A DNA stretch of 64,000 nucleotides from Serratia nematodiphila DZ0503SBS1 (GCF_000738675.1 NZ_JPUX01000002.1:1-64000); one strand, 5' to 3'. Shown: positions 43,050-53,637, numbered from the stretch's first letter. Made by a program: numbers and translations. Notes: generated from the letters alone by a model not told the origin.

Positions 43050-44924
43050 TTAAAAAGCACCGGCGATCGGGTGGCGGGCGACAAAGTGTCCGGCGCCAAC
43101 CTGCACCAGCGGTGCGGTAACGGGTTCATCGCCCAGCGCGCGCACCGGGCTCGGGATCTCATCGGCCGGCAGCGGCTGCCGTTTGTGGGCGTGAGCGGGA
43201 TCGGCCACCGGCACCGCCGCCATCAGCTTGCGGGTGTAGGGGTGCTGCGGGTTGTCGAACACCGCCTGCCGCGGGCCGATTTCCACGATCTGCCCGAGGT
43301 ACATCACCGCCACCCGGTGGCTGATGCGCTCCACCACCGCCATGTCGTGTGAAATGAACAGAAAAGCGATGCCGAACTCGCGCTGCAGATCGAGCAGCAG
43401 ATTGACGATCTGCGCCTGAATCGACACGTCCAGCGCCGAAACCGCCTCGTCGGCGATCACCACTTTCGGGTTCAACGCCAACGCGCGTGCGATGCAGATA
43501 CGCTGGCGCTGGCCGCCGGAAAATTCGTGCGGGTAGCGGCGCGCGTGTTCCGGCAACAGGCCGACGCGTTCCAACAGCCAGGCCACCCGCCTTTCCGCCT
43601 CCCGGCCGCGCATCACGTTGTGCACCAGCAGCGGCTCCATGATGGAAAAACCGACCGTCAGGCGCGGATCGAGCGAGGCGTAAGGATCTTGAAAGATGAA
43701 CTGAATATCGCGCCGCAGGTGCTGCAGCGCCGGCCCCTTCAACCGATCGATTCGCCGCCCGACGAAGGTGATGGTGCCGCTCTGGCTGTCCACCAGTTTC
43801 AGCAAAGAACGCCCGGTGGTGGACTTGCCGCAGCCGGACTCGCCCACCAGCCCCAGCGTCTCGCCGGGGTAAAGATCGAAACTGACGTTTTCCACCGCGT
43901 GCACCCGGCGAGTGACCCGATTGAACAGCCCGCCGCGCAGATCAAAACGCGTGACCAGATGCTCCACCCGCAGGATCGGCGCGGCGTCTGGCGGCACGGT
44001 ATCCTGCGGCGCGGCATCGCCCTCGCCATCCGGCAGCGGAAACTTCGCCGGCAGCGGCCGATCGGCCATCGCCCCCAGCTTCGGCACCGCCGCCAGCAGC
44101 GCCCGGGTATAGGCCTGTTGCGGTGCGGCGAACAGCTCGCGCACCCGATTTTGTTCCACCTGCTCACCGCGGCGCATCACCAACACCCGATCGGCGATCT
44201 CCGCCACCACGCCCATGTCGTGAGTGATGAAGATCACCCCCATCTGCATCTCCTGTTGCAGCACGCGGATCAGCTGCAGGATCTGCGCCTGAATGGTGAC
44301 GTCGAGGGCGGTGGTGGGCTCATCGGCGATCAACAGCGCCGGCTTGCAGGAGAGCGCCATGGCGATCATCACCCGCTGGCGCATACCGCCGGAAAGCTGA
44401 TGCGGGTAGCGCCCCAACACCTCTTTAGCCTCCGGAATACGCACCAGATCGAGCATGCGCAGCGCCTCCTGGCGCGCGCTGCGGTGGTCCATGCCCTGAT
44501 GCAAACGCAGCGATTCGGCGATCTGCTCGCCGACTGGAAATACCGGGTTGAGCGAGGTCATCGGCTCCTGGAAGATCATTGCCATGTCGGCGCCACGCAC
44601 CGTGCGTAGCGTGTGCTGCGAGGCGCGCGCCAGATCGAGCAACGCGCCGTCGCGCCGGCGCAGCGTCATGGCGCCGCCGACGATGCGCCCGCCGCCCTGC
44701 TCCACCAGACGCATCAGCCCCAGTGAAGTGACCGATTTGCCGGAGCCGGACTCGCCGACGATCGCCAGCGTCTCGCCGCGATCGAGATCGAACGACAGGT
44801 TGCGCACCGCTTCTACGGCGCCGTCCGCTTGAGGAAAGCTGATGCTCAGATCGCGCACCGTCAGCACCCGCTGCGGCGGCAATGGCAGCCCGTCGCCGGC
44901 GGGCCGGAATGAAACGTCGGTCAT
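43050..44924 (-). CDS. gsiA: GsiA glutathione transporter ATPase (two fused ABC domains)
   Basis: A 624-residue protein (E. coli GsiA 623) with two complete ABC domains. Walker A motifs are GESGSGKS and GESGCGKS, signatures LSGGMRQR and FSGGQRQR, and Walker B segments [12 protein letters not shown] and [12 protein letters not shown]. The second domain carries an oligopeptide ATPase C-terminal extension. The start MTDVSF at 44924 is chosen; an extension of 21 codons runs into the iaaA end. It lies 19 nt after iaaA in the same operon. Confidence 0.95.
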   Translation of the reverse strand: MTDVSFRPAGDGLPLPPQRVLTVRDLSISFPQADGAVEAVRNLSFDLDRGETLAIVGESGSGKSVTSLGLMRLVEQGGGRIVGGAMTLRRRDGALLDLARASQHTLRTVRGADMAMIFQEPMTSLNPVFPVGEQIAESLRLHQGMDHRSARQEALRMLDLVRIPEAKEVLGRYPHQLSGGMRQRVMIAMALSCKPALLIADEPTTALDVTIQAQILQLIRVLQQEMQMGVIFITHDMGVVAEIADRVLVMRRGEQVEQNRVRELFAAPQQAYTRALLAAVPKLGAMADRPLPAKFPLPDGEGDAAPQDTVPPDAAPILRVEHLVTRFDLRGGLFNRVTRRVHAVENVSFDLYPGETLGLVGESGCGKSTTGRSLLKLVDSQSGTITFVGRRIDRLKGPALQHLRRDIQFIFQDPYASLDPRLTVGFSIMEPLLVHNVMRGREAERRVAWLLERVGLLPEHARRYPHEFSGGQRQRICIARALALNPKVVIADEAVSALDVSIQAQIVNLLLDLQREFGIAFLFISHDMAVVERISHRVAVMYLGQIVEIGPRQAVFDNPQHPYTRKLMAAVPVADPAHAHKRQPLPADEIPSPVRALGDEPVTAPLVQVGAGHFVARHPIAGAF

Positions 44925-44943
44925 ACACCCTCCCGGTGAACGC

Positions 44944-45900
44944 TTAGCGATAAATCCCGACGGACGGCGCATCGCCGACATAGCCAAAACCGCGGTACAT
45001 CCCCTCGCTGTTGAACGGCAGCGCGATATTGCCGTGGCGATCGACGGCGATCATGCCGCCGCTGCCGCCCAGCGCCGGCAACTTCTCCATCACCACCCGA
45101 TCGCTGGCCTCTTGCAGGCTGAGCCCGCCGTATTCGATCAGGGCGGAGACGTCATAGGCCGCCACGCCGCGCAAGAAGATTTCGCCGGTGCCGGTGCTGG
45201 AGACCGCCACGGTGGCGTTATTGGCATAGCAACCGGCGCCGATGATCGGCGTGTCGCCCACCCGCCCGGCCTGCTTGTTGGTCATGCCGCCGGTGGAAGT
45301 GGCGGCGGCGAGGTTGCCCAGCGCATCCAGCGCCACCGCGCCGACGGTGCCGAATTTGCGATCGGGATCGAGCGGATCGGCGGCCTGCGCCGCGCCGTCG
45401 TGATCGAGCAATACCCGCCCCTGCTCCGCCTGGGCGCGGTGCAACTGATCAAAGCGTTCCTGAGTAAAGAAGAAGTCGGGGGCGACCATTTCCAAGCCGT
45501 GGGCGGCGGCAAACTTCTCGGCGCCTTCGGCGGTAAACAGCACGTGTTCGCTGTTTTCCAGCACCGCGCGCGCCGCCAGCACCGGGTTGCGGATGCGGCT
45601 GACGCCGGCGACGGCGCCGGCATCACAGGTGCGGCCGTCCATCACGCAGGCATCCAGCTCGTGGGTGCCCTGATGGGTAAACACCGAGCCTTTACCGGCG
45701 TTGAACAGCGGGCACTCTTCGAGCAGCCGCACCGCTTCGGTCACCGCGTCCAGCGCGCTGCCGCCCTGTGCCAATATCGCCTGCCCGGCGGCCACGATCT
45801 CGGACAGCGCCTGGATATACTGCCGTTCTTTTTCCGCACTCAGCGCCGCCCGGGTAATTGCGCCCGCGCCGCCATGAATGGCAATCACTGGTTTGCTCAT
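44944..45900 (-). CDS. iaaA: Isoaspartyl peptidase/L-asparaginase
   Basis: A 318-residue Ntn-hydrolase that cleaves isoaspartyl dipeptides and asparagine. It is self-processed at the conserved Thr in GTVGAVALD (about residue 179), giving alpha and beta subunits. The start [10 protein letters not shown] and the [13 protein letters not shown] and GCYANN motifs are typical. It heads the gsi operon, linking peptide import to hydrolysis, and lies near moeA as in E. coli. Confidence 0.96.
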   Translation of the reverse strand: MSKPVIAIHGGAGAITRAALSAEKERQYIQALSEIVAAGQAILAQGGSALDAVTEAVRLLEECPLFNAGKGSVFTHQGTHELDACVMDGRTCDAGAVAGVSRIRNPVLAARAVLENSEHVLFTAEGAEKFAAAHGLEMVAPDFFFTQERFDQLHRAQAEQGRVLLDHDGAAQAADPLDPDRKFGTVGAVALDALGNLAAATSTGGMTNKQAGRVGDTPIIGAGCYANNATVAVSSTGTGEIFLRGVAAYDVSALIEYGGLSLQEASDRVVMEKLPALGGSGGMIAVDRHGNIALPFNSEGMYRGFGYVGDAPSVGIYR

Positions 45901-46258
45901 TTGCCTGACACCCTGTGTTAATCCCGCCGTTGCGCAGCGAATAAGCTGAGCGCGGTATCATTATTATTCAGTCTTTTTCGACTCTATTTAGTCCTACAGT
46001 GGAAGTACAGCATAACGTCCACGTCCCGCTTTTAGCGTAGCGCGCTTAGACCATTTCGCACCTTGAAATAGCTTATTGGAATAAAAACAGCAGGTTATAA
46101 AAAGCGGCAAACCGCTGACAGTGCGGCTGGGATTATTGGTAATTTCGCGAGAGGAAATAGCGGCATGGCGTAATGAAATAAACGTTCGCGCTGAGTCACG
46201 CTTATTGTGGCGCCCGGCCTGCTGTTTTTTCCCCGGCCGGGCGCAGATGATCCGACGA
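45901..46258. other. Gene-free region upstream of iaaA; hairpin at 46210-46244
   Basis: 358 bp without a supported gene. The part next to iaaA is AT-rich and should hold the iaaA-gsi promoter; no convincing -35/-10 pair was found. At 46210-46244 a perfect 10-bp stem GCGCCCGGCC/GGCCGGGCGC encloses a T-rich loop of 15 nt, just beyond the DUF924 stop, probably ending that gene. Confidence 0.5.
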
Positions 46259-46798
46259 TTAAAAACCCGAGCCGGGCTGCCGTAAAAAGGCCTCTTCTTC
46301 CGGCGTGCTGATGCGCCCCAATATTGCGTTGCGATGCGGGTAGCGGCCGAAACGATCGATGATCGCCTTATGCCGTAGCTCGAACTCCAGCTGGTCGCCG
46401 TTATTAAGCTCGGTATATAACACCAGCGCCTGCTGGTGGATCAGCGGCGATTCCGAATGCATGAACGGCAGATAAAGGAAGCCGCGCTGCTCACGGCTCA
46501 GCCGTTCGCACTCGCCGCTGCGGATCGCCTCCTGCGCCAGGACCAGCGCCATGCCGTCGCAGGCGAACGACTGCGGCGTGCCGCGAAACAGGTTGCGGCT
46601 GAACTGATCGAGCACGATCACCTCCGCCAGGCGCCCTTCGATGGTGTCGCGCCAGTGCGCCAGTTCCCCCGCCGCCGCCGCCCGCCAGATTTCGCCGAAG
46701 CGGCTATGCAGCAGACGATCGAAATCATCGTCCTTTTTGAACCACATCACCGGTTCGATCTCGTCGAACCAGAACTCGATAACCTGTTTATGCATCAT
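46259..46798 (-). CDS. DUF924 family protein
   Basis: A 179-residue protein of the DUF924 (TPR-like) family, recognised by VIEFWFDEIEPVMWFKKDDDFD, IVLDQFSRNLFRGTPQSFA and the C-terminal RFGRYPHRNAILGR. No enzymatic activity is established. The start is the first of two adjacent ATG codons after GAGGAGG; extending further upstream adds unconserved residues. It stands between iaaA and the divergent moeA-moeB. Confidence 0.87.
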   Translation of the reverse strand: MMHKQVIEFWFDEIEPVMWFKKDDDFDRLLHSRFGEIWRAAAAGELAHWRDTIEGRLAEVIVLDQFSRNLFRGTPQSFACDGMALVLAQEAIRSGECERLSREQRGFLYLPFMHSESPLIHQQALVLYTELNNGDQLEFELRHKAIIDRFGRYPHRNAILGRISTPEEEAFLRQPGSGF

Positions 46799-46952
46799 GA
46801 TCCTCCTCTGTTTTACGCAGTTTATACCCGTTCGCGCTTCCGGCGCAGTGCGAAAGATGGCGGGCATAACCCGTTCTCCCCCCCGGCGTTCTCTGCCATA
46901 ATAGCCGCACTTTGTCGCTATCATTGCGCACCCTGATTACGGAGTTCCCCTT

Positions 46953-48191
46953 ATGGATCATTGCCATACTTCCGATCTCATCTCCCTGGAGCAAGCGCTG
47001 GAAAAAATGCTCGGGCAGATCGCACCGCTGCAACAAACCGAATCCGTCGCGCTGACCGCCGCCGCCGGCCGCATCACCGCCGCGCCGGTGGTCTCACCGC
47101 TCGACGTGCCGCCATTCGCCAACTCGGCGATGGACGGTTATGCGGTACGCCTCGCCGATCTGGCGGCCAATGCGCCATTGCCGATCGCCGGGAAAGCCTT
47201 CGCCGGCGCGCCGTTCGACGGCCAATGGCCAGCCAACAGCTGCGTGCGCATCATGACCGGCGCGCCGATCCCGGCCGGGGCGGAAGCGGTTGTCATGCAA
47301 GAGCAGGCCGAAGTGAGCGACCAGGGCGTGCGTTTTACCGCCCCGGTAGAAGCCGGCCAGAATATCCGTCTGGCGGGTGAAGACATTCGCCAAGGCGCCA
47401 GCGTGTTGCCGGCCGGCGTGAGGCTGGGCGCCGCGCAGCTGCCGCTGCTGGCTTCGCTCGGGGTCGCCGAAGTGCAGGTGATGCGTAAGCTGAAGGTCGC
47501 GGTGTTCTCCACCGGCGACGAACTGCAGCCGGTCGGCCAGCCGCTGCAGGCAGGCCAGATCTACGACACCAATCGTTTCGCGGTGCGCCTGATGCTGGAG
47601 CAGCTGGGCTGTGACGTGCTCGATCTCGGCATTATCCGCGACGATCGCGATGCGCTGCGCGCCGCCTTCGAACAAGCGGATAGCCAGGCCGATGTGGTGA
47701 TCAGCAGCGGCGGCGTCTCGGTCGGCGAAGCCGACTACACCAAACAGATGCTCGACGAACTGGGCCAGGTCAGCTTCTGGAAGCTGGCGATCAAACCCGG
47801 CAAACCGTTCGCCTTCGGCAAACTGGGCCACGCCTGGTTCTGCGGCCTGCCGGGCAACCCGGTTTCCGCCGCCCTGACCTTCTACCAGCTGGTGCAACCG
47901 CTGCTGGCGAAGCTGGCCGGCCACAGCGACTGGCGCCTGCCGCCGCGCCTGCGCGCGCGGGCGCTGACGCCGCTGAAGAAATCGCCGGGGCGCCTCGATT
48001 TTCAGCGCGGCGTGTTCAGCAGCAACGCCGCGGGCGAACTGGAGGTCAGCACCACCGGCCACCAGGGCTCGCACGTCTTCAGCTCCTACAGCCAGGGCAA
48101 CTGTTTCATCGTGCTGGAGCGCGAACGCGGTTCGGTGGCGGCGGGTGAAACGGTGGAGATCGAGCCGTTCAACGCCCTGCTGAGGAGCTGA
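46953..48191 (+). CDS. moeA: Molybdopterin molybdenumtransferase MoeA
   Basis: A 412-residue cytoplasmic enzyme that inserts molybdate into adenylated molybdopterin. Motifs include [14 protein letters not shown] (about residues 50-63), GEDIRQG, TGDEL and the [12 protein letters not shown] and GLPGNPVSA loops of the MPT-binding domain. It begins 6-10 nt after ACGGAG. moeB follows 2 nt later, so translation is coupled. Confidence 0.97.
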   Translation: MDHCHTSDLISLEQALEKMLGQIAPLQQTESVALTAAAGRITAAPVVSPLDVPPFANSAMDGYAVRLADLAANAPLPIAGKAFAGAPFDGQWPANSCVRIMTGAPIPAGAEAVVMQEQAEVSDQGVRFTAPVEAGQNIRLAGEDIRQGASVLPAGVRLGAAQLPLLASLGVAEVQVMRKLKVAVFSTGDELQPVGQPLQAGQIYDTNRFAVRLMLEQLGCDVLDLGIIRDDRDALRAAFEQADSQADVVISSGGVSVGEADYTKQMLDELGQVSFWKLAIKPGKPFAFGKLGHAWFCGLPGNPVSAALTFYQLVQPLLAKLAGHSDWRLPPRLRARALTPLKKSPGRLDFQRGVFSSNAAGELEVSTTGHQGSHVFSSYSQGNCFIVLERERGSVAAGETVEIEPFNALLRS

Positions 48192-48193
48192 AC

Positions 48194-48949
48194 ATGTTGC
48201 CGGAATTGACCGACGCCGAAGCGCTGCGCTACAACCGCCAGATCGTCCTGCGCGGCTTTGACTTCGACGGCCAGGAGAAGCTGAAGGCCGCCCGCGTGCT
48301 GATCGCCGGGCTGGGCGGGCTGGGCTGCGCCGCCGCGCCTTATCTGGCGGCGGCCGGCGTCGGCCATCTGGTGCTGGTGGATTTCGACACCGTCTCGCTC
48401 TCCAATCTGCAGCGCCAGATCCTGCACCGCGACGATCGCATCGGCCAGAGCAAAGTCGCCTCCGCCAGACAGGAGCTGAGCGCCATCAATCCGCATATCC
48501 GCATCGATGCCATCGACGGTCGTCTGGAAGATGACGCGGTCGCGGCAGAGATCGCCGCCTGCGATCTGGTGCTGGACTGCACCGACAACGTGGCGGCGCG
48601 CGACGCCCTGAACCGCCTGTGCCACGCACAGCGCAAACCGCTGGTTTCCGGCGCGGCGATCCGCATGGAAGGCCAGCTCAGCGTGTTCACCTATCAGCCG
48701 GGCGAGCCCTGCTACCGCTGCCTGAGCCGGCTGTTCGGCGACAGCGCCCTCACCTGCGTCGAAGCGGGCGTGATGGCGCCGCTGGTCGGCACTATCGGCA
48801 CCCTGCAGGCGATGGAAGCCATCAAGCTGCTAGCCGAGTATGGTCAGCCATTGCGCGGCAAGCTGTTGATGTTCGATGCGATGAGCCTGCAGTTCCGCGA
48901 GATGAAACTACCGAAGGATCCGCACTGCGAGGTGTGCGGCGGGGAATGA
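48194..48949 (+). CDS. moeB: Molybdopterin-synthase adenylyltransferase MoeB
   Basis: A 251-residue E1-like enzyme that adenylates the MoaD C-terminus before sulfur transfer. It has the nucleotide loop GLGGLGCAAAPYLAAAG, the LQRQ segment, and zinc ligands in CYRC (about residues 173-176) and CEVC (about 246-249). The conserved thiol Cys is in TCVEAGVMAPLVG. It is in an operon with moeA. Confidence 0.97.
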   Translation: MLPELTDAEALRYNRQIVLRGFDFDGQEKLKAARVLIAGLGGLGCAAAPYLAAAGVGHLVLVDFDTVSLSNLQRQILHRDDRIGQSKVASARQELSAINPHIRIDAIDGRLEDDAVAAEIAACDLVLDCTDNVAARDALNRLCHAQRKPLVSGAAIRMEGQLSVFTYQPGEPCYRCLSRLFGDSALTCVEAGVMAPLVGTIGTLQAMEAIKLLAEYGQPLRGKLLMFDAMSLQFREMKLPKDPHCEVCGGE

Positions 48950-48952
48950 CGG

Positions 48953-48981
48953 ATAAAAAAAGGGCGGGATAATTCCCGCCC
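48953..48981 (-). terminator. Terminator of ybiT
   Basis: Stem GGGCGGGA/TCCCGCCC with an ATTA loop. On the minus strand it is followed by seven Ts. It may also serve moeB on the other strand, where it lacks a T-run. Confidence 0.85.
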
Positions 48982-49000
48982 TGATGCGTTGCCGCGAGGG

Positions 49001-50593
49001 TTACACGATACCCTGGCTGCGCAGATAGTCTTCGTAGTTGCCGGTAAAGTCGATCACCTTGTTCGGGGTGATTTCCAGAATGCGCGTCGCCAGCGAGCTG
49101 ACGAACTCACGGTCGTGGGAGACGAAGATCAGCGTGCCTTCGTACATCTCCAGCGCCATGTTCAGCGATTCGATGGATTCCATATCCAGGTGGTTGGTCG
49201 GTTCGTCCATCACCAGAATATTCGGGCGTTGCATCATCAGCTTGCCGAACAGCATGCGGCCCTTCTCGCCACCGGACAGCACCTTCACTTTCTTCTTGAT
49301 GTCGTCCTGGCTGAACAGCAGACGGCCCAGCACGCTGCGCACCGCCTGCTCGTCGTCTTTTTCCTGCTTCCACTGGCTCATCCAGTCGAACACGCTCAGG
49401 GTGTCGTCGAACTCGTATTCGTGATCCTGCGCGTAGTAACCGATACGGGCATTTTCTGACCACTTGACGGTGCCGCTGTCCGGCTGCGCGTCGCCCACCA
49501 GCGTTTTCAGCAGGGTGGTTTTACCGATGCCGTTGGCGCCCAGCACCGCGACCTTCTCGCCCACTTCCACCATCAGGTTCAGCTTGCTGAACAGCGGGCC
49601 CTCATCGAAGCCCTTGGTGAGCGCTTCCACTTCCAGCGCGTTACGGAACAGCTTCTTATCCTGTTCGAAACGGATGAACGGGTTCTGGCGGCTGGAGGCT
49701 TTCACCTCTTCCAGCTGGATCTTGTCGATCTGGCGGGCACGTGAGGTGGCCTGCTTGGATTTGGAGGCGTTGGCGCTGAAGCGGCTGACGAACGATTGCA
49801 GCTCATTGATCTGCGCCTTCTTCTTGGCGTTGTCCGCCAGCAGACGCTCGCGCGCCTGGGTGGCGGCGGTCATGTATTCGTCGTAGTTACCCGGGTAAAC
49901 GCGCAGTTCGCCGTAGTCCAGATCCGCCATGTGGGTGCAGACCATGTTCAGGAAGTGACGGTCGTGCGAGATGATGATCATGGTGCTGTTGCGCTCGTTG
50001 AGCACGTTTTCCAGCCAGCGAATGGTGTCGATGTCCAGGTTGTTGGTCGGTTCGTCGAGCAGCAGGATTTCCGGATCGGAGAACAGCGCCTGCGCCAGCA
50101 ACACGCGCAGCTTCCAGCCCGGCGCGATTTCGCTCATCGGACCGTAGTGCTGCTCAACCGGAATACCCACGCCGAGCAACAGTTCGCCGGCGCGCGCTTC
50201 GGCGCTGTAGCCGTCCATTTCGCCGTAGGCCACTTCCAGATCGGCCACTTTATAGCCGTCTTCTTCGCTCATCTCCGCCAAGGCGTAGATGCGGTCGCGC
50301 TCTTCCTTCACCGCCCACAGTTCGGTGTGGCCCATGATCACGGTGTCCAGCACGCTGTACTGCTCGAAGGCGAACTGATCCTGACGCAGTTTACCCAGGC
50401 GTTCGTTCGGATCGAGGAACACGTTGCCGCCGCTCGGTGCCAGATCGCCGCCGAGGATTTTCATAAAGGTGGACTTGCCGCAGCCGTTGGCGCCAATCAG
50501 GCCGTAACGGTTGCCGCCGCCGAATTTGACAGAGATGTTTTCAAACAACGGCTTGCTGCCGAACTGCATGGTGATGTTGTTAGTGCTTAACAC
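49001..50593 (-). CDS. ybiT: ABC-F ATPase YbiT
   Basis: A 530-residue ABC-F protein, identical in length to E. coli YbiT. It has two ATPase domains with Walker [10 protein letters not shown] and GANGIGKTT, signatures near [16 protein letters not shown] and LSGGEKGR, and Walker [12 protein letters not shown] and [11 protein letters not shown]. The linker [17 protein letters not shown] is the P-site-tRNA interaction motif of the family. ABC-F proteins act on ribosomes; the exact role of YbiT is unclear. The start codon is GTG. Confidence 0.95.
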   Translation of the reverse strand: MLSTNNITMQFGSKPLFENISVKFGGGNRYGLIGANGCGKSTFMKILGGDLAPSGGNVFLDPNERLGKLRQDQFAFEQYSVLDTVIMGHTELWAVKEERDRIYALAEMSEEDGYKVADLEVAYGEMDGYSAEARAGELLLGVGIPVEQHYGPMSEIAPGWKLRVLLAQALFSDPEILLLDEPTNNLDIDTIRWLENVLNERNSTMIIISHDRHFLNMVCTHMADLDYGELRVYPGNYDEYMTAATQARERLLADNAKKKAQINELQSFVSRFSANASKSKQATSRARQIDKIQLEEVKASSRQNPFIRFEQDKKLFRNALEVEALTKGFDEGPLFSKLNLMVEVGEKVAVLGANGIGKTTLLKTLVGDAQPDSGTVKWSENARIGYYAQDHEYEFDDTLSVFDWMSQWKQEKDDEQAVRSVLGRLLFSQDDIKKKVKVLSGGEKGRMLFGKLMMQRPNILVMDEPTNHLDMESIESLNMALEMYEGTLIFVSHDREFVSSLATRILEITPNKVIDFTGNYEDYLRSQGIV

Positions 50594-50729
50594 AGCGCTC
50601 GCTCTTTATACATAGGGAATGTGATTTGGCGCGCATTATGCCACAACGGGGTACAGAGATCGCGGGAAGTTTCGGTGACATTTTGAGCGCCTGCGGCATC
50701 CTATCCTTTTCGCAGGCGGCATAGTTGAA

Positions 50730-50957
50730 TTAACGCGGCGGGAACTTCGCGGCAATCATCGCCGCCGTCGGCTTCACACCGCCCAGGCTCCATTGTTCGG
50801 GCGCATGTTCATCGATTCTGACCCAAACCGACTGCCTGAACGCCGGATCGCCTCGCCCTTCTATCTCCACCAACAGATCGGTAATGCGGGACAGCAATTC
50901 GCTTTTTTGCCGTTCATCCAGCATGCCTTTCACCGTTTGCACATTAACAAATGGCAT
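50730..50957 (-). CDS. 4-oxalocrotonate tautomerase-family protein
   Basis: A 75-residue small tautomerase. After Met removal the N-terminus is the catalytic Pro (MPFVNVQTVKG), followed by LDERQKSELLSRITDLL and a PEQWSLGG segment. The start at 50957 places the proline correctly; an in-frame extension of 12 codons would bury it. Substrate unknown. It is divergent from an HxlR regulator 57 bp away, which probably controls it. Confidence 0.88.
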   Translation of the reverse strand: MPFVNVQTVKGMLDERQKSELLSRITDLLVEIEGRGDPAFRQSVWVRIDEHAPEQWSLGGVKPTAAMIAAKFPPR

Positions 50958-50978
50958 TATACTCTCCTTGAATATAGA

Positions 50979-50999
50979 TAAGTCTAAAAACAAGACTTA
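50979..50999. promoter_or_regulatory. Inverted repeat, likely HxlR operator
   Basis: TAAGTCT and AGACTTA are exact complements 7 nt apart in the 57-bp gap between the tautomerase and HxlR genes. A further TAGACT overlaps the right arm. The position suits a repressor controlling both promoters. Confidence 0.65.
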
Positions 51000-51014
51000 G
51001 ACTAGCGAAGGAAA

Positions 51015-51488
51015 ATGCCCATGTCAAAATCTCCCGATCTCCCTACCGTTTCTCTTGCCCTGTGCGGGCTGGCGCAGGCCGCGGACCTGCTTGGCGATCG
51101 CTGGACGTTACTGATCCTGCGCGAATCATTCTACGGCGTTCGCCGTTTTGAAGAGCTGCGCGAGAATATCGGCGCTTCGCGCCAGGCGTTGAGCAACCGT
51201 CTGAATGCCATGGTAGAACAAGAACTGTTGGCCAAACGCGCTTACCGGGAGCCGGGCGAGCGTGAGCGACATGAATATGTCTTGACGGACAAGGGACGCA
51301 GCCTGGGGCCCATCCTGGTTGCGCTGATGGCATGGGGCCACCGGCATATTCTGCATGACACCCCCCACGTTCAACTGGTGGATAAACACAGCGGGCTGCC
51401 GGTGCAGCTGGCATTTATCGATGCGCAGGCCCGCGTAGTGCCTGAAGACGCGCTGCAAATGTCGGCCATTGAGCTCCCTCCGGCCTGA
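51015..51488 (+). CDS. HxlR-family winged-helix regulator
   Basis: A 157-residue protein with the HxlR winged helix: a CGLAQAADLLGDRWTLLILRE start, then GVRRFEELRENIGASRQALSNRLNAMVEQELL and YVLTDKGRSLGPIL. A C-terminal extension of about 50 residues follows. HxlR proteins respond to reactive electrophiles such as aldehydes or quinones. Being divergent from the tautomerase gene suggests local control. A following small membrane protein (58 nt) may be co-transcribed. Confidence 0.88.
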   Translation: MPMSKSPDLPTVSLALCGLAQAADLLGDRWTLLILRESFYGVRRFEELRENIGASRQALSNRLNAMVEQELLAKRAYREPGERERHEYVLTDKGRSLGPILVALMAWGHRHILHDTPHVQLVDKHSGLPVQLAFIDAQARVVPEDALQMSAIELPPA

Positions 51489-51546
51489 CTTACCCATTCT
51501 GGTCTACGCTTGATACCAGACTGATTTAGGACAAGGATGCTGCACC

Positions 51547-51978
51547 ATGCCACACCTCTATAACACCGCGCTGCTGATCGGCGCTGCGCTGAGTGCCATC
51601 GCCGCCCTGCTGCATATTTGGGTGATCGCCGCCGGGCCGCGCGGCTATCGGCTGTGCGGCGCCGGCGATCGCTTCATTAAGGCGGCGGAAGCGGGTAAAA
51701 AGTTCCCGGCCGTCGTCACCGCCGGCATCGCGCTGGTGCTGTTTATTTGGGCGCTGTATGCGCTATCCGGCGCGGGCCTGATCGCGCCGCTGCCGCTTCT
51801 GCGGCCCGCGCTGTTTATCATCACCTTTATCTACCTGCTGCGCGGCGTCGCCGGCCCTTTCGCCCTGCGCGATACCGGCCGCAGCCAACGCTTCATCGTC
51901 GTCAGCTCGCTGATTTGCCTCGGTTTCGGACTGGTGCATCTGCTGGGGATGATGCAGCGCTGGGGGGCGTTGGCGTAA
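51547..51978 (+). CDS. Small four-helix membrane protein, unknown function
   Basis: A 143-residue protein with four hydrophobic segments (about residues 7-27, 52-74, 80-98, 117-136) and a conserved-looking RFIKAAEAGKKFPAVVTAGIAL loop. No family could be named. AGGA lies 9 nt before the ATG. It follows the HxlR gene by 58 nt in the same direction, and its last 77 nt overlap the end of convergent cynR. Confidence 0.7.
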   Translation: MPHLYNTALLIGAALSAIAALLHIWVIAAGPRGYRLCGAGDRFIKAAEAGKKFPAVVTAGIALVLFIWALYALSGAGLIAPLPLLRPALFIITFIYLLRGVAGPFALRDTGRSQRFIVVSSLICLGFGLVHLLGMMQRWGALA

Positions 51979-52852
51979 CGCCCTGTTGCTGCAATACGGC
52001 AATAAACGCCTGCGCTGCGGCGCTGCGGTAAGCGCCTTGGCGCTGCAGCAACACCGCCTGCCGGGCCGGCATGGCGTTGACCAGCGCCACCTTTTTCAAC
52101 TGCCGGTTCTCACGCGCAATGGCGGCCGGCAACAGCGTGGCGAGCTGCCCCCGCCGCACGATCTCGACGATGGCACCCAGCGCATTGGCTTCCACCGCCA
52201 CCAGCGGCCGGAAACCGAGCTGCGTGCAGTAGCGATCGATAAACTGGCGCGTGGCAAAATCGCCGCTCAGCAAGGCCAGCGGCAGATGTCGCCACTCCGC
52301 CAGCGTCAGCGGCCGACGCCGCGCAGCCAGGGGATGATCGGCGCCGACCATCAGCTCCAGCGTCTCGCTGAACAACGGCGTGGCTTCCACCTCCGCCGAC
52401 TGCGCCATCTCGAAGGCAATCCCCAGATCCAACCTATCCTGCGCCAGCAACACCTCGATCCGCTCTTGCGCCATCTCCTCAATGCTCAGCGTAATCCCCG
52501 GATAGCGGCGGTAGAACGCATCGATCGCCGGCCCCACCAGATAGGCGGTGAACGTCGGCGTCATCGCCAGCCGCAGATGGCCGCGCGCCAGCGTCGCCAC
52601 GTCATGGATCGCCCGCGCGCCGGCGTCCAGATCCTGCAGCGCCAGCCGCGCATAGCGCATCCAGGCCTCACCGGCGTCGGTCAGCTGCACCCTTCTGCCG
52701 CTGCGATCGAACAGCGGCGCTCCCAGCGCATCCTCCAGCTGTTTGATCTGCTGCGACAAGGTCGGTTGCGAGACGTGCAGCGCTTCAGCGGCGCGGGTGA
52801 AATTGCCCTGTTCGGCCACGGCCAGAAAATAACGGATATGTCGCAGCAGCAT
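51902..52852 (-). CDS. cynR: CynR, LysR-family activator of the cyn operon
   Basis: A 316-residue regulator close to E. coli CynR (299). The winged helix is LLRHIRYFLAVAEQGNFTRAAEALHVSQPTLSQQIKQ (key part FTRAAEALHVSQPTLSQQI), and the effector domain keeps LRLAMTPTFTAYLVGP and ATLLPAAIA. It should activate cynTS in response to cyanate. The start MLLRHI at 52852 aligns with E. coli MLSRHI. A Pro/Ser/Ala-rich tail of about 17 residues is extra and overlaps the 3' end of the convergent membrane-protein gene. Confidence 0.92.
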   Translation of the reverse strand: MLLRHIRYFLAVAEQGNFTRAAEALHVSQPTLSQQIKQLEDALGAPLFDRSGRRVQLTDAGEAWMRYARLALQDLDAGARAIHDVATLARGHLRLAMTPTFTAYLVGPAIDAFYRRYPGITLSIEEMAQERIEVLLAQDRLDLGIAFEMAQSAEVEATPLFSETLELMVGADHPLAARRRPLTLAEWRHLPLALLSGDFATRQFIDRYCTQLGFRPLVAVEANALGAIVEIVRRGQLATLLPAAIARENRQLKKVALVNAMPARQAVLLQRQGAYRSAAAQAFIAVLQQQGVTPTPPSAASSPADAPVRNRGKSAS

Positions 52853-52874
52853 AGCGCCCCAACTATTAGTAATA

Positions 52875-52915
52875 CCTATAGCCATCATTATAAATGGGTC
52901 TTAGACCCTATAGCC
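52875..52915. promoter_or_regulatory. Candidate CynR binding region
   Basis: In the 112-bp cynR/cynT gap, CCTATAGCC occurs twice in direct orientation (52875-52883 and 52907-52915), 32 bp apart, about three helical turns. The 13-bp palindrome GGGTCTTAGACCC (52896-52908) abuts the second copy. Together they suit a LysR tetramer. Confidence 0.6.
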
Positions 52916-52964
52916 AGAAGCGTTCATCATGCCGTCATCGCTTACCCCCCCAGGGAGAAAAACA

Positions 52965-53618
52965 ATGAAAGAGGTGATTGAGGGTTTCCTGAAGTTCCAG
53001 CGCGAAGCCTTTGTTGAACGCACGGCGCTGTTTCAGCGGCTGGCGACCCGCCAAAATCCGCGCACCCTGTTTATCTCGTGTTCCGACAGCCGCCTGGTGC
53101 CGGAGCTGGTCACCCAGCGCGAGCCGGGCGATCTGTTCGTGATCCGCAATGCCGGTAACATCGTGCCTTCTTTCGGCCCCGAACCCGGCGGGGTGACCGC
53201 CTCGGTCGAGTACGCGGTCGCCGCGCTGGGCGTGGAAGATATCGTGATCTGCGGCCATTCCGACTGCGGCGCGATGACCGCCATCGCCACCTGTCAGTGT
53301 CTGGATCACCTGCCGACGGTCGCCGGCTGGCTGCGTTACGCCGATTCCGCCAAGGCGGTCAATCAGGCTTATCCGCATGTCTCCGACGAGGCCCGGGTCG
53401 CGTCGATGGTGCGCGAGAACGTCATCGCCCAACTCAACAACATCAAAACGCACCCTTCCGTCGCCCTGGCGCTGGATCAGGGCCGCCTGACGCTGCACGG
53501 CTGGGTCTATGACATCGCCAGCGGCGCTATCGAGGCGCTGGACGGCGAAACCCGCCGCTTCGTGCCGCTCGCCACCCATTCCGAGGTGACCGCCACCCCG
53601 GCGATCGCCCGTTTTTAA
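52965..53618 (+). CDS. cynT: CynT beta-class carbonic anhydrase
   Basis: A 217-residue enzyme that returns bicarbonate consumed by cyanase. Zinc ligands are in SCSDSR (Cys, Asp) and CGHSDCGAM (His, Cys). It is nearly collinear with E. coli CynT from [16 protein letters not shown] onward, which also fixes the start; the upstream in-frame codons lack a ribosome site. cynS follows after 19 nt. Confidence 0.96.
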   Translation: MKEVIEGFLKFQREAFVERTALFQRLATRQNPRTLFISCSDSRLVPELVTQREPGDLFVIRNAGNIVPSFGPEPGGVTASVEYAVAALGVEDIVICGHSDCGAMTAIATCQCLDHLPTVAGWLRYADSAKAVNQAYPHVSDEARVASMVRENVIAQLNNIKTHPSVALALDQGRLTLHGWVYDIASGAIEALDGETRRFVPLATHSEVTATPAIARF

Positions 53619-53637
53619 GCCAACAAAAGGAGCCAAT

